A stretch of DNA of 64,000 bases from contig PMOL01000013.1 in NCBI GenBank assembly GCA_003162415.1, positions 251,817 through 315,816 on the forward strand, read 5' to 3'. Under the pieces are notes generated by a model, which did not search any database, was not told the origin of the DNA, and saw only the letters and a list, made by a program, of their open reading frames with translations. Positions 45,260 to 53,746 of the stretch are shown here, piece after piece. The stretch's first letter is position 1; each line of letters begins with the position of its first letter. The position numbers were made by a program, and so were the translations under genes. Source of the stretch: Candidatus Dormiibacterota bacterium (GTDB lineage Bacteria > Chloroflexota > Dormibacteria > Aeolococcales > Aeolococcaceae).

Positions 45260-45733
45260 GTGTCAACGCCTCACCCTTCCAAAGGCGATGAGCCGAAAGC
45301 ACTTCCTCTTACCACAGCCGTCTGGGACTCGGCAGGATACGCCGTCTTAGGACAATCCATTCTGGATCTCGTACTCCATCGAGCCCTCTGGGTTCATCGT
45401 ATCGTCGAGACCATCGAATTTGTCGACGATCGACGCATCCAGCGCCACATCAGCGTGGATTTCACCGTACCAGACTGGCCGTTGTTCCGAGACTGCGAGT
45501 CGGTGCTTACGAACGGCGTTTACCTGATCCCAGTCGGCCTTCTCGCGAAACAGAACCTCATATGCTTCGATATTGTCGATGAACAAGGCCGCGTGCTCCC
45601 GGTATTGACCAGACGGCAAAACGAGCAGTTGGAGAGGTCCATTCGCATTTTCGGCGAGCTCACTGTGCATCAGCCGTTAGCAATACGACGGCGAACGTGG
45701 ACAATTCCGCCTCATCTTCGAACTTTTCAATAA
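45260..45733 (+). CDS. Hypothetical protein, probably the N-terminal part of a longer family
   Basis: It encodes 157 residues from a GTG. The sequence RRIQRHISVDFTVPDW ... VYLIPVGLLAKQNLICFDI, then EQGRVLPVLTRRQNE resembles the first domain of long actinobacterial proteins that continue into a membrane region. Here it stops shortly before the tRNA-Gly-related repeat. Probable truncation by island insertion. Confidence 0.4.
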   Translation: MSTPHPSKGDEPKALPLTTAVWDSAGYAVLGQSILDLVLHRALWVHRIVETIEFVDDRRIQRHISVDFTVPDWPLFRDCESVLTNGVYLIPVGLLAKQNLICFDIVDEQGRVLPVLTRRQNEQLERSIRIFGELTVHQPLAIRRRTWTIPPHLRTFQ

Positions 45734-45779
45734 TGGTCCGCCCGCGATTGGTAGTCGCGCTGAGCAAGCGCACCTCAAA

Positions 45780-45870
45780 TTGGTGAAGGTCGGTTTTTGT
45801 ATTCAGGCGCGCCCGATAAACCCCTCAGGATGTCTATCCACCCCCATTTTCGAGCGCGACCACGTGGTCT
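45780..45870. repeat. Degenerate copy of the tRNA-Gly-associated flank repeat
   Basis: The stretch from gcacctcaaattggtgaagg through gtattcaggcgcgcccgat to the ttttcgagcg segment aligns in order with 13744-13845 and, more loosely, with 55770-55865. The tRNA part is largely lost. No gene is supported between 45734 and 46111. Confidence 0.4.
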
Positions 45871-46111
45871 TCACAAGTCACCATCGCCAAATCGATCTTA
45901 GTGGACGGTAGCCATCCTAACGTCGATCGCTCGGCTCCCCTGTACCCACCCACGCGCTCGCAGAACGCTGCGTCAGTAGTTCTCCTCCGACGGTGGTAAG
46001 TACGCCACAGTTCGTGTCCACCACACAGCAGCGCAACCGCGGCATTGTTTCGAAGCATCTTCGCGCGGACTCGACCCTCATAAGCTCTCAACGGCGATAT
46101 GCCAGAGCAAC

Positions 46112-46528
46112 CTACATGTGATGCACCCAGTCGTCATTGATATCGATCGCACCGTCGCCCGCGCTGCCAAATCCGAAGGACACACTAGCTGATGGACTGA
46201 CATCAACGAAGAGAGCGGGTGCCCATCCCTCTCCCTTGGCAAACGAGAAGATCTGTCCGTTCGCGGGTATAGCTTCCGTCCACTCGCGCGTCCAAAGTCC
46301 CCACCGCATGTGGATACGATGCTCGACTCCTTCCCTCTCAGACGCGGCGACGATTCGCATCCATACCTTGCCTTGATGCGCCTCGGGAAACCCGTGGGTC
46401 CACTTCGGGCGCAGCAGCTTCATGGCCAGCATGAGCGCATCGATGACCGCGGGAATCCCTCCTGAGGATGAGATCGCCATACGGCCGGCCAAGATTGGGG
46501 AAAACGATCGCACCTGCTCAAAGGTCAC
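46112..46528 (-). CDS. Hypothetical protein coupled to a TIR-fragment gene
   Basis: It encodes 138 residues, starting inside the previous stop (ATGA). It has helical then beta-rich halves, the second with WTREWTEAIPANGQIFSFA and GWAPALFVDVSP. No family recognised. The overlap says it is expressed with the gene before it. Confidence 0.5.
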   Translation of the reverse strand: MTFEQVRSFSPILAGRMAISSSGGIPAVIDALMLAMKLLRPKWTHGFPEAHQGKVWMRIVAASEREGVEHRIHMRWGLWTREWTEAIPANGQIFSFAKGEGWAPALFVDVSPSASVSFGFGSAGDGAIDINDDWVHHM

Positions 46529-47004
46529 GTCATGCCCCGGCCGACAAAGTGTGGACTCAGAACGACGATCCCGTAACCCGAAGACAGAAGTCCTGCATCA
46601 ATCTTTTCGCGCAGGCTGTCGCCCACCCTCAGCGAATCACCACTCCTGACGGGCCGACGACCTGATCTCGCCTTCAGCGATGTCGATGTACCGCTGCGTA
46701 CATCGGGTTCTGTGAAGATAGCCCGGACCTCATCGGTGACCGGCGTGCACGGGAGCGTCACCCAGTCGCGCGGCCCCGCAGGAATCCCTTGTGTCGAGAC
46801 CAGCTGATACCGCTGATTCAGAGCACGGGACAGTTCAAGAACTTCTGCCGATCCAAGCTCGAGGCGGACGCCCTCCCCTTCCTTGAGAAAGCTCGGGTTA
46901 ATCGCCTTGAGGTTCTCCCAGGTCGTCGCGCCTGAGCGTTGGCGCTGATACATGAACGTGCCGCGGACGGCTTCGTCGGCATTATTGGCGTTGTCAACGA
47001 GCAT
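46525..47004 (-). pseudogene. Chimeric remnant: Shedu-like N-terminal domain joined to a TIR fragment
   Basis: The segment TFMYQRQRSGATTWENL, then FLKEGEGVRLELGSAEVLEL matches the N-terminal domain found in Shedu-type and some TIR antiphage proteins. Coding signal for it extends upstream to about 47070 (RTRLVFLPMLVDN) but meets an in-frame stop. The end, VGDSLREKIDAGLLSSGYGI then VVLSPHF, is the middle of a TIR domain whose first strand and C-terminal half are missing. An internal deletion is the simplest explanation. The frame is still open and linked to 46112-46528, so a short product could be made. Confidence 0.45.
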
Positions 47005-47148
47005 TGGCAGGAAGACAAGTCTCGTTCGATCAGACTCGCGCAGGATGATCGGGCTAACCTCGGCAGTTCGAAACGGGTCGCCTGCGTGCTAAACGCGCCT
47101 GCCATAGCGTGACCTACGGTGGCGGTCACGCGCCAACCAGCCGCACAC

Positions 47149-48627
47149 TCACGCTGTACCCTCATTCGGCAAGAGCACCAAGGCGTCCAGCATGGTCGCT
47201 TCGGCCTCTGATAATCCATCGAGCGCCAGGTGCCTCCGAGCACTCTCCTGAACCATCGCACGCCCAAGACCTTCCGATCGGGCGAGGTTACTCGCTGATC
47301 CCCAGCGATCCTTGTCTTGCCCAATTTCCTTTAGCGCATAGGCAGCGACCATTCCAAGAATCCCAGGACTCACGTTGGCCTTCTTGGCCACCGTGGCGAC
47401 CGCTCCTTTGAATCGCAGGTAGTCGCCTCGGGTATCCCGCTCGACTGAACGGACGAGATCCTTGTAGTCGGGGAGCAGGAGTTGAAGGGCAAACTCGTTC
47501 GCGTCACCCTCGTCCAGTTCGAGGCTTTTATCGAGTTGAAGCGACTCGGCATCAACCATTCCACCGCCCTCCAGATGTCCGAGCGCCACGTGGCCGAGCT
47601 CGTGGGCGAGGTCGAACAGCCAATAGACTGCGACCTCGCGCGATTCCTTTAAGACAATCGCTGCCACGTTCTCGACCGTCCATGCGGAAGCAACGAACGC
47701 GCCTCGACCATAGAGAGGGAGGACCGGAATGCCGGCATCCCACGACCACTCAACCAGTGAAGCCAAGCTGATCTGCCCGTTGGCGTCGAGCGCATCGTCG
47801 CGCACCTGAGAAGGATCTGTAGGCACACCTGAATATGGAGGGAGAGTGGCATGTTCGCAGACAATCCGAGCCACTTCATAGGCGAGGTTGACTAACGGGG
47901 ATTCCTCCGGGTTGCCCTTGCGAACGGCCCGGAAACGCACTGCGCTTGCAACGCGGGGCAGACGAGGCACGCCCGCCACCAGCTGCTCCTTCGTCCAACC
48001 AAAGGAACGCGTAATCACGTCCACGAGTGAACCCCGCTCCGTGCGAGCGATAAGTCGATCGGTCACCTCACCGGGCACCCCTGCCTGCTCGGCTCGCTTG
48101 CGTATCTCCCTCCTTGAAACCTCCACAGCATCGGGCCCCGTGATGTCTGCAAGTGTGGCCCCCATCGTCCGCAAAAGCGTCTGCACGGTCGAGACTCGGA
48201 GGTCAAACACCCCGCTTTCAATCTTGGACAGCTGTGGTGCGGACATGCCTACGAGTGCCGCCAGATCTCGTTGATTCAGATCACGGTCTTCGCGCAAAGC
48301 TCGCAACCGCAAGCCTAGCCTGCGCGACTCCTCCGTGTCGCGCTGGCGCATCTCCTGTGCGAATGCTGCATCGGTCGCCGACCGCAGCTGGGTCCAACTG
48401 ATTTCCCGAGGCTCGCCAGAAGATGCTGTGACCCGTACGCTGAGTGCTTCCTCGGGGTCGAAGCCGACGCTGAAGTCGCTCCCCGAGATGCCGAACGTGC
48501 TTACGGGCACCCGGATCACGTCGCCGTCGGCGAACTCGACTTCCAGGTCACCATCGGCATTGCGCGCGCCCACAACATCGGCGTATCCACTGTCCAGCCA
48601 CGGGCGCGGCCCGGTATCAGTCGCCAT
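47149..48627 (-). CDS. DUF2442-like, XRE HTH and ImmA/IrrE metallopeptidase fusion
   Basis: It encodes 492 residues. Residues 15-100 resemble DUF2442 (DLEVEFADGDVIRVPV). Residues 105-165 are an XRE helix-turn-helix (LRALREDRDLNQRDLAALVG then PQLSKIESG). Residues 270-400 are an M78/ImmA peptidase with zinc motif HELGH in LFDLAHELGHVALGH and the distal acidic EGDANEFALQLLLP. ImmA-type proteins cleave repressors or, when fused to XRE, act as self-regulated antitoxins. It overlaps the upstream DUF4160 gene by 11 bp. The likely target is the palindrome at 48863-48878. Confidence 0.85.
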   Translation of the reverse strand: MATDTGPRPWLDSGYADVVGARNADGDLEVEFADGDVIRVPVSTFGISGSDFSVGFDPEEALSVRVTASSGEPREISWTQLRSATDAAFAQEMRQRDTEESRRLGLRLRALREDRDLNQRDLAALVGMSAPQLSKIESGVFDLRVSTVQTLLRTMGATLADITGPDAVEVSRREIRKRAEQAGVPGEVTDRLIARTERGSLVDVITRSFGWTKEQLVAGVPRLPRVASAVRFRAVRKGNPEESPLVNLAYEVARIVCEHATLPPYSGVPTDPSQVRDDALDANGQISLASLVEWSWDAGIPVLPLYGRGAFVASAWTVENVAAIVLKESREVAVYWLFDLAHELGHVALGHLEGGGMVDAESLQLDKSLELDEGDANEFALQLLLPDYKDLVRSVERDTRGDYLRFKGAVATVAKKANVSPGILGMVAAYALKEIGQDKDRWGSASNLARSEGLGRAMVQESARRHLALDGLSEAEATMLDALVLLPNEGTA

Positions 48628-48856
48628 CGTTCAACTCCACCCACATCGTAAGCATCTCCGCCTGAGCCTCCCGAAGCCGCTCCAGTAAATCCTCCGGCAG
48701 TGTTTCGTGTTGCCCGTAGACCGTGAGGGTCAGGAGAAAGACCGACGCTATCAACCGCCCGCGGTACTTGATGTGCACGTGCGGAAGCTTGTGCGGTTGG
48801 CCGCGCTCTCGAGGAACGTATACTCCATAGTTGCGCATTCGGAAAGCTCTAGCCAT
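48617..48856 (-). CDS. DUF4160 protein
   Basis: It encodes 79 residues. The pattern RNYGVYVPRERG then PHVHIKYRG is the DUF4160 signature (short strand, Pro-His-x-His). The C-terminal helix LLERLREAQAEMLTMW is also typical. DUF4160 genes commonly pair with DUF2442 genes, and here the partner's DUF2442 is fused to XRE-ImmA. A possible alternative start is Met at residue 7. A toxin-antitoxin-like relationship is suspected but unproven. Confidence 0.75.
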   Translation of the reverse strand: MARAFRMRNYGVYVPRERGQPHKLPHVHIKYRGRLIASVFLLTLTVYGQHETLPEDLLERLREAQAEMLTMWVELNDGD

Positions 48857-48862
48857 GTGATA

Positions 48863-48878
48863 TTAGCACATATGCTAA
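48863..48878. promoter_or_regulatory. Palindromic operator in the divergent promoter
   Basis: TTAGCA-cata-TGCTAA is a perfect 6-bp inverted repeat with a 4-bp spacer, between the DUF4160 gene (start 48856) and the nucleotidyltransferase gene (start 48898). It contains the AT-rich -10-like sequences for both directions. The neighbouring XRE protein is the natural binder. Related half-sites occur at 55366-55389 and 59053-59062. Confidence 0.6.
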
Positions 48879-48897
48879 CAAATAGAGGGGGCGATGC

Positions 48898-50313
48898 GTG
48901 GCATCGAGCCGGCCCGACGAGCCGAGAGAGCTCTATCAGACGCCGCAGGCCGGCGCTATGCTCCGAGCCGTGACGGATGCTGGGATCCGGGAAGGCCGGG
49001 TCGAGACTGCAGAGCCGCAGGCTCGCGCGGACTGGGGTCGGGTCGAAGGCGCCTACCGTCAGATCTGCTCGATCATCAACGACCGAGACGCGACCTATCT
49101 TCCAGACGTCATATCCGGCCACCTCGCCCAGGTATTAGGCCGCGTCTTCAGCAACTATCACGGACGCGAGCCGACCCTCGCGGGCGATGTTCGGCTTGTC
49201 TTCTCGAGAGTAGACGAGGACGCGGCCTCTGCAGATGACGCAATGCTGCGCTTGTATTTCGACCAAAGACTTATCGGTCTGCGGGCTCGGGTCGGCGGCC
49301 CTCGGTTTTCGGCCTACAGCCCGCGAGGAGCCCAGCGTCGCCGCCCGACTCCCTTTGAAGCCGCACTTGAAACGTGCCGTCGCGTTCGCGATCTTGACAG
49401 GGCGCAGCGCGCCCTCCAACCTGTCGCGTGTGCAGCGGTCTTAGGGGGTTCCCTGAGCTACGGACGCTTTATGAACGTGCGCGGTGCGAATTGGGGCCGA
49501 ACAAAGCCAACTCGCGATCCTGTCGGATCGCATTGTATTTCACTCGAACCTCGCGACGACGTGCCCGGCGACGTTGAGCCGGAGAAGGCCAGTGATACCG
49601 ACCTGGTGCTCATACTCGATGACTATCGACAGCTCGACGACGTGGCGGACTGTTTGGCACGGCTGGTTGGAACCCTGCCCGAGGATGTCGCCGACCTGCG
49701 TCGGCGGGTTGACGCCTTCAAGACACTCAAAGTCGGTGAATCGCGGATGTTCAGCCACAAGCTGCCGCTGTGGCGTGGCCAACCGGATCCCATGATGGCC
49801 GGGACCGGGCTGCTGGGTGCTTACGTCCTCAGCCTTCACGTCTTCTCTCGTGACGAACTTGACCACCTGCTCTTGACAAGTCGTCCAGTGATCGCGTTTG
49901 AGAGCAGACAACGACATGTCGAAAGCATGTGGGATTTCCGTCCCGATTGGCCGGGTAAACGCTTTGATCAGCAGCGTTCCTTCGCCGGCTCAGAACTTCG
50001 GTTGCCCCGGCCATCTGAGGAGACTGCACATGGCTATCTCGCGAAATCAGCAGTCTGTGTCGTGCGCAAAGGGAGGTACCACCCCGGGATGTACCAAAAC
50101 CTGATGATTCCACTGTTCGACACACTCTGGGACGCATTCCCTGAGCCTGTTTCGCCGCGCCTCGAAGCATTCCGTTGGAAGGTAGTCGAACGCCTCAGAT
50201 CTGAGAAGCGACGGTGGCCCAACGAGAAGTTGCAGCTGAGCCTTTCGCACACCCGCAGCGAGCTCTTCGCCCCACATGTAGTCCTCGGGCTTGACGAAGG
50301 CCGGATTCTCTAG
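48898..50313 (+). CDS. Nucleotidyltransferase-fold protein
   Basis: It encodes 471 residues from a GTG with AGGGGG upstream. At about residues 180-240 there is VLGGSLSYGRF followed by ASDTDLVLILDDY, the G-G-S ... D-x-D of Pol-beta-type nucleotidyltransferases. A third acidic residue is probably in the FSHKLPLWRG/HVFSRDELD region. The N-terminal 150 residues are helical and beta mixed and unrecognised. The family includes tRNA-modifying, antibiotic-modifying, toxin (MNT) and signal-making enzymes, so the product is open. It is divergent from the XRE-ImmA operon and shares its operator. Confidence 0.6.
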   Translation: MASSRPDEPRELYQTPQAGAMLRAVTDAGIREGRVETAEPQARADWGRVEGAYRQICSIINDRDATYLPDVISGHLAQVLGRVFSNYHGREPTLAGDVRLVFSRVDEDAASADDAMLRLYFDQRLIGLRARVGGPRFSAYSPRGAQRRRPTPFEAALETCRRVRDLDRAQRALQPVACAAVLGGSLSYGRFMNVRGANWGRTKPTRDPVGSHCISLEPRDDVPGDVEPEKASDTDLVLILDDYRQLDDVADCLARLVGTLPEDVADLRRRVDAFKTLKVGESRMFSHKLPLWRGQPDPMMAGTGLLGAYVLSLHVFSRDELDHLLLTSRPVIAFESRQRHVESMWDFRPDWPGKRFDQQRSFAGSELRLPRPSEETAHGYLAKSAVCVVRKGRYHPGMYQNLMIPLFDTLWDAFPEPVSPRLEAFRWKVVERLRSEKRRWPNEKLQLSLSHTRSELFAPHVVLGLDEGRIL

Positions 50314-50355
50314 CCGACGACGGGCTGACCTTCGGCGGCGACCAACGAGCGCCAG

Positions 50356-51141
50356 CTAAAAGAGCACGGGCTGTCGTGACATCAGGCGACCGATCTGACG
50401 CCGCTGCGTCTCATCAAGGATACTTATCTCCACGCTCATCGCAGCGTGATCCGACAGCTGTTCATGCTTGGTCTCCTGAAGGTATGAGCAGTTTGTCACC
50501 GCATCGGTGATTGAGCCCTCAACAAACGTATGGTCGTATCGATAGCCGTATCCTGCCCGATCGACCCAGCTGTATTCTTGGCCACCCGGGTGTGTCAGCC
50601 GAAAAGCATCGACGAGTCCCCAGTTCGTCAGCACATCGAAAAAGGAATACTCCCACTCTTGGAAGAAGGAGTATCGAGGGATGTGCTGCCGATCGACCAC
50701 ATTGAGATCACCGAGGATCAGTCGATCGTCATGACCAGCCTGGGCGTCGAGCCAACTGCACAGTTCGGTCATGAATCGCCGCTTTCGCGCAGTCTTGTCC
50801 TCGGAGGTATCGCGGGATGGCACATAAGCGCCGATGAGTAAGATGCCGGGGTTCCCGATACGAGCCGCACATGCCCGCCATGGAAGATAGGATAGCCGTG
50901 GTGCGACTGCACCGATCTCCAACCGACTGGCGATGAGCACGCCCCGTTCGTCCGCGGGCGGGCGTTCCCAACAGGTCGCATACCCAGCAAAGGCGAGCGC
51001 ATCAGCGAGCGCCTGGCTGCCAGGTCCGGGCCCGGTCTCCGTCAACACAAGCAGGTCGTCGTCACGCGCCGCGAGCCATGCCAACTGCTTCTCGGCCTTG
51101 GCCGGCGATGGATTGGCGACGTTGAGCGTCAGCACTTTCAT
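50356..51141 (-). CDS. Endonuclease/exonuclease/phosphatase (EEP) family protein, paralogue 1
   Basis: It encodes 261 residues. The metal-site motifs are present: LTLNVAN (Asn7), LTETG (Glu35), GAYVPSRD, GDLNVVD (Asp145, Asn147), YRYDHTFV and LSDHAA (final Asp-His). It is closest in form to exonuclease III-like phosphodiesterases without a membrane or secretion signal, so it is cytoplasmic. Its ATG overlaps the stop of the dTMP-kinase gene, making it the third gene of an operon. A paralogue sits at 54527-55366. The substrate may be DNA, RNA or a small phosphodiester. Confidence 0.8.
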   Translation of the reverse strand: MKVLTLNVANPSPAKAEKQLAWLAARDDDLLVLTETGPGPGSQALADALAFAGYATCWERPPADERGVLIASRLEIGAVAPRLSYLPWRACAARIGNPGILLIGAYVPSRDTSEDKTARKRRFMTELCSWLDAQAGHDDRLILGDLNVVDRQHIPRYSFFQEWEYSFFDVLTNWGLVDAFRLTHPGGQEYSWVDRAGYGYRYDHTFVEGSITDAVTNCSYLQETKHEQLSDHAAMSVEISILDETQRRQIGRLMSRQPVLF

Positions 51142-51815
51142 CTAATTTGTCCTCCATCTGAGCGCAACGCATCGACACGAGCAATCACGGCGTGTGCTAT
51201 TTGATCCGGCGCTTCCGCCGAGCTGTCGAAGACCATCGCCTGATCCGGTGAGTGCCTCCGCACTCCTCCGGCCACGCTCTGGTACAGGGCGACCTCCTCG
51301 ACGATGTCGCCATCTCGCTCGAAGCGAGTCGATCCCTGCCGGCGTGCGCGCCGTTCGGCCAGAACCTCGAGGGGGCAGTCCAGAAAGATCGTCAAGCTGG
51401 GGGCTGGGATCCCTCGATTTACAGCCACGATGTAGGCGAGCGACACGCCATCCATCGTCTGCAGCACGAGCGACGACGGAGTGTAGCGGTCGGAAACCAC
51501 AATCGCTCCCCGTCGCAATGCTGGGGCAATGATCGTTTCGACGTGGAACCACCGATCTGCTGCGATCAGGGCGGCAAGAGCGGATCCCTGAATCCACTCT
51601 GATGCCGAACGAACGAACTCCCCAAGCTCGGTGGGTGTCGGCTCCCTCGTAGCCACGCGATCAGTCGCGCTCGTCGTCAGCCTGTCAACGAGCGCCTTGA
51701 CCGTGGTCGATTTGCCTGACCCGTGCGGTCCCTCGATCGCGATGAGCAATCCCGGGTCTCCTATGCGCGCTGAGGTGCCCCACATCTCGGCCACCCATGG
51801 GTAGTCGCCTAGCAT
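51138..51815 (-). CDS. Thymidylate kinase-like P-loop kinase
   Basis: It encodes 225 residues from the ATG at 51815; an ATG at about 51785 is possible, and the longer frame upstream is rejected. Walker A is EGPHGSGKSTT, followed by REPTPTELGEF (dTMP kinase P-loop/DR(Y/H)-type layout), VSDRYTPSSL (the D-R-Y of the family) and LTIFLDCPLEVL. The lid segment ERRARRQGSTRFERD is Arg-rich. Such enzymes phosphorylate dTMP or related nucleotides. It lies between a radical SAM gene and an EEP gene with overlapping ends, which makes a specialised substrate more likely than housekeeping (inference). Confidence 0.75.
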   Translation of the reverse strand: MLGDYPWVAEMWGTSARIGDPGLLIAIEGPHGSGKSTTVKALVDRLTTSATDRVATREPTPTELGEFVRSASEWIQGSALAALIAADRWFHVETIIAPALRRGAIVVSDRYTPSSLVLQTMDGVSLAYIVAVNRGIPAPSLTIFLDCPLEVLAERRARRQGSTRFERDGDIVEEVALYQSVAGGVRRHSPDQAMVFDSSAEAPDQIAHAVIARVDALRSDGGQIR

Positions 51816-52918
51816 CGACCGCAAACGCCTGAATCGTGGGCACCAAGGCGCCCGCCCGCCGCCACTACGGCGGCTGGACACCCCTTCCCGCAACCCGCAG
51901 CAACGTCGCAGCTGCGACACGTGGAGTTCGCCCCAACCTGCAGGTCCCGTTCGGCATTGAAGGCGCAGAGATGCGCAGCGACATCCGCATCGCGGAAGAT
52001 ATTCCCCGCAAGGAAGGTCTCGGGCGCGTGAGCGGAACCCGGGGCGCGAGCAGCAAAGACCAGGTACGGACAGTAGGCAACGTCCCCGTCGGCAAAGACG
52101 TAATAGATGTCGCCGGCCGCACACCCCGAGAGCGTGCGACCCGAGGCCGGGAAGCGGATGAAGACGGGCTCGACCTGGAGGTCGTCGGCCCGCTCAACCC
52201 CAGCCGCGATCGCCCGCATCGTTTCCTTGGTCGCTCCGAGCTTCCGAGCGCTCCCCACCCCCCGCCCGAGTGGCGAGAGCGGGTTCATGAGGACGTACTC
52301 GGCAGCCACCCGATCGCCAAGCCGACACAGCTCGACAAAGTCCTCTGGCGTTGACGCTGCCGTCGGGGTAGCCAAGATGCCCTTCACAAGGCCGAACTCA
52401 GCAAGTCGAGTAAGCCCTTCCATGGTCGATGCGAATGCTCCAACCTGGCCGCGCAGCCGATCGTGAGTCGCGGCGTTGAACCCATCAATACTCACATTCA
52501 GGTGCACGTTCTCGTACGCAGCAAGCCGGCGAGTGGAGGCCGCATCGATCTGTGTTGCATTAGTACAGATGGTCACGCTGGTCATCGCCCGCATGCGATC
52601 GACGATCGCGAAAAGGTCCGGGTGGGCAAACGGTTCTCCGCCGGTAAGTGTCACTCGCTGAACGGCCGTCTTATGCAACACCGGCATCAACGCTTCATCG
52701 ATCTCATCCAACGTCAGGTCTCGGCCGTTCGCTGTTGACGACACGAAGCAGTGCGCACAGTGGAGGTTGCATCGCTCGGTGATCTGGATCAGCGCTTTCC
52801 GGGTGCCTAGTGCCGGGCCAGTGCGAAAATAGCACGATGAGTGATGCTCCGCCGACGTCATCCGCCGCACTCCCACCTCCGCGGGGGACGCGCCGTGCAT
52901 CGGGAGCGGGTGAATCAC
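51809..52918 (-). CDS. Radical SAM/SPASM protein
   Basis: It encodes 369 residues from a GTG at 52918 (later starts possible). The 4Fe-4S motif CNLHCAHC (Cys50, 54, 57) is followed by LTGGEPFAHPDL and VSIDG. The C-terminal SPASM region has CAAGDIYYVFADGDVAYCPY, then CRSCDVAAGCGKGCPA and GVCGRC. SPASM enzymes mostly modify peptides or make cofactors, using extra clusters. There is no small precursor-peptide gene next to it that I can see. It is the first gene of the rSAM-kinase-EEP operon. Confidence 0.85.
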   Translation of the reverse strand: MIHPLPMHGASPAEVGVRRMTSAEHHSSCYFRTGPALGTRKALIQITERCNLHCAHCFVSSTANGRDLTLDEIDEALMPVLHKTAVQRVTLTGGEPFAHPDLFAIVDRMRAMTSVTICTNATQIDAASTRRLAAYENVHLNVSIDGFNAATHDRLRGQVGAFASTMEGLTRLAEFGLVKGILATPTAASTPEDFVELCRLGDRVAAEYVLMNPLSPLGRGVGSARKLGATKETMRAIAAGVERADDLQVEPVFIRFPASGRTLSGCAAGDIYYVFADGDVAYCPYLVFAARAPGSAHAPETFLAGNIFRDADVAAHLCAFNAERDLQVGANSTCRSCDVAAGCGKGCPAAVVAAGGRLGAHDSGVCGRC

Positions 52919-53086
52919 CTAAGTCGCTCAGCCTGTAAAAGAGGCATACCCAGAGGATAGTCGAATGGAGGCCGGGAGCCCGATGAGCGCCCCTGCTTCA
53001 GAGAACCCGCCCGCATCCTCGCCGTCCGCTAGATGCCCTTTGGGTCAGCGGGCCGAAGGGGTCGATTGGCGCGAAGGAGCGATTCG

Positions 53087-53746
53087 CTATCCCGCGGGAC
53101 TCGGGTCGCTGCCAGCAAATAGTCGGCGCCGTCGCGTGCGTAGCGAGTCCCTGTCCAGACAGAGGAGCGCGGGGTGTTCCTCATCACCATCCGCTCCGAG
53201 GTCCCCGCAATCATCCCTTCCGGCAAACAGTGCCAGGCACCGTGACCCCGCTCGAACGGACGACCAATATATGAGCCCATCGATCCGGTGCCCGTTATTG
53301 TCACGAACGTGATCACGGATGTACTCGGTGACGATCTGGGTCGGAACGTACATCGCGGCCGCGCCCGACGCAGGCGCTGGTCGAGCGATGTCCTCAGCAA
53401 AGTGACTCACGAAACGCAGAAACGGCCGCCGGTGCCTTCCATCGACATCGAACATGCTCGGAATATCAGGGAGGTCGGTGAGATCGATCACTCTGAGTGA
53501 CCGTTGCGGAAGGAAGCGACCGACGCTCGTCGTTTTGCATCGGACGTCCGCGTGCGCTTCGACCTCCGCAATTGCCGTTGCCACATTTGCAGCGCCATAG
53601 AACATGACCACCCCGTCCGGACTCATCCGCTGCGCAGTGGCCTGTTCGGGCGCCGGCGGTCCGAGGCTATTGGCGTCCGTCACCAATTCAGCCGCGGGAT
53701 GACAGCGAGCCCGCGCGACCGGTCGGCTTGCAGCCCAGTCGGTCAC
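53087..53746 (-). CDS. RES-domain protein
   Basis: It encodes 219 residues from a GTG that overlaps the upstream stop (GTGA). The sequence RARCHP ... LGPPAPEQATAQRMSPDGV then MFYGAANVATAIAEV is the start of the RES domain, and IYWSSVRAGSRCLALF its end. The Arg, Glu and Ser of the name are present (RARC, AIAEVEA, YWSS). RES toxins degrade NAD+. The C-terminal tail (LRTRRRRLF) is unusual. It forms a two-part system with the next gene upstream. Confidence 0.75.
   Translation of the reverse strand: MTDWAASRPVARARCHPAAELVTDANSLGPPAPEQATAQRMSPDGVVMFYGAANVATAIAEVEAHADVRCKTTSVGRFLPQRSLRVIDLTDLPDIPSMFDVDGRHRRPFLRFVSHFAEDIARPAPASGAAAMYVPTQIVTEYIRDHVRDNNGHRIDGLIYWSSVRAGSRCLALFAGRDDCGDLGADGDEEHPALLCLDRDSLRTRRRRLFAGSDPSPAG

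Noticed and set aside
45834..46091. 85-residue leftward frame
   Set aside because: It overlaps the tRNA-Gly-associated repeat and has no motif or ribosome binding site.
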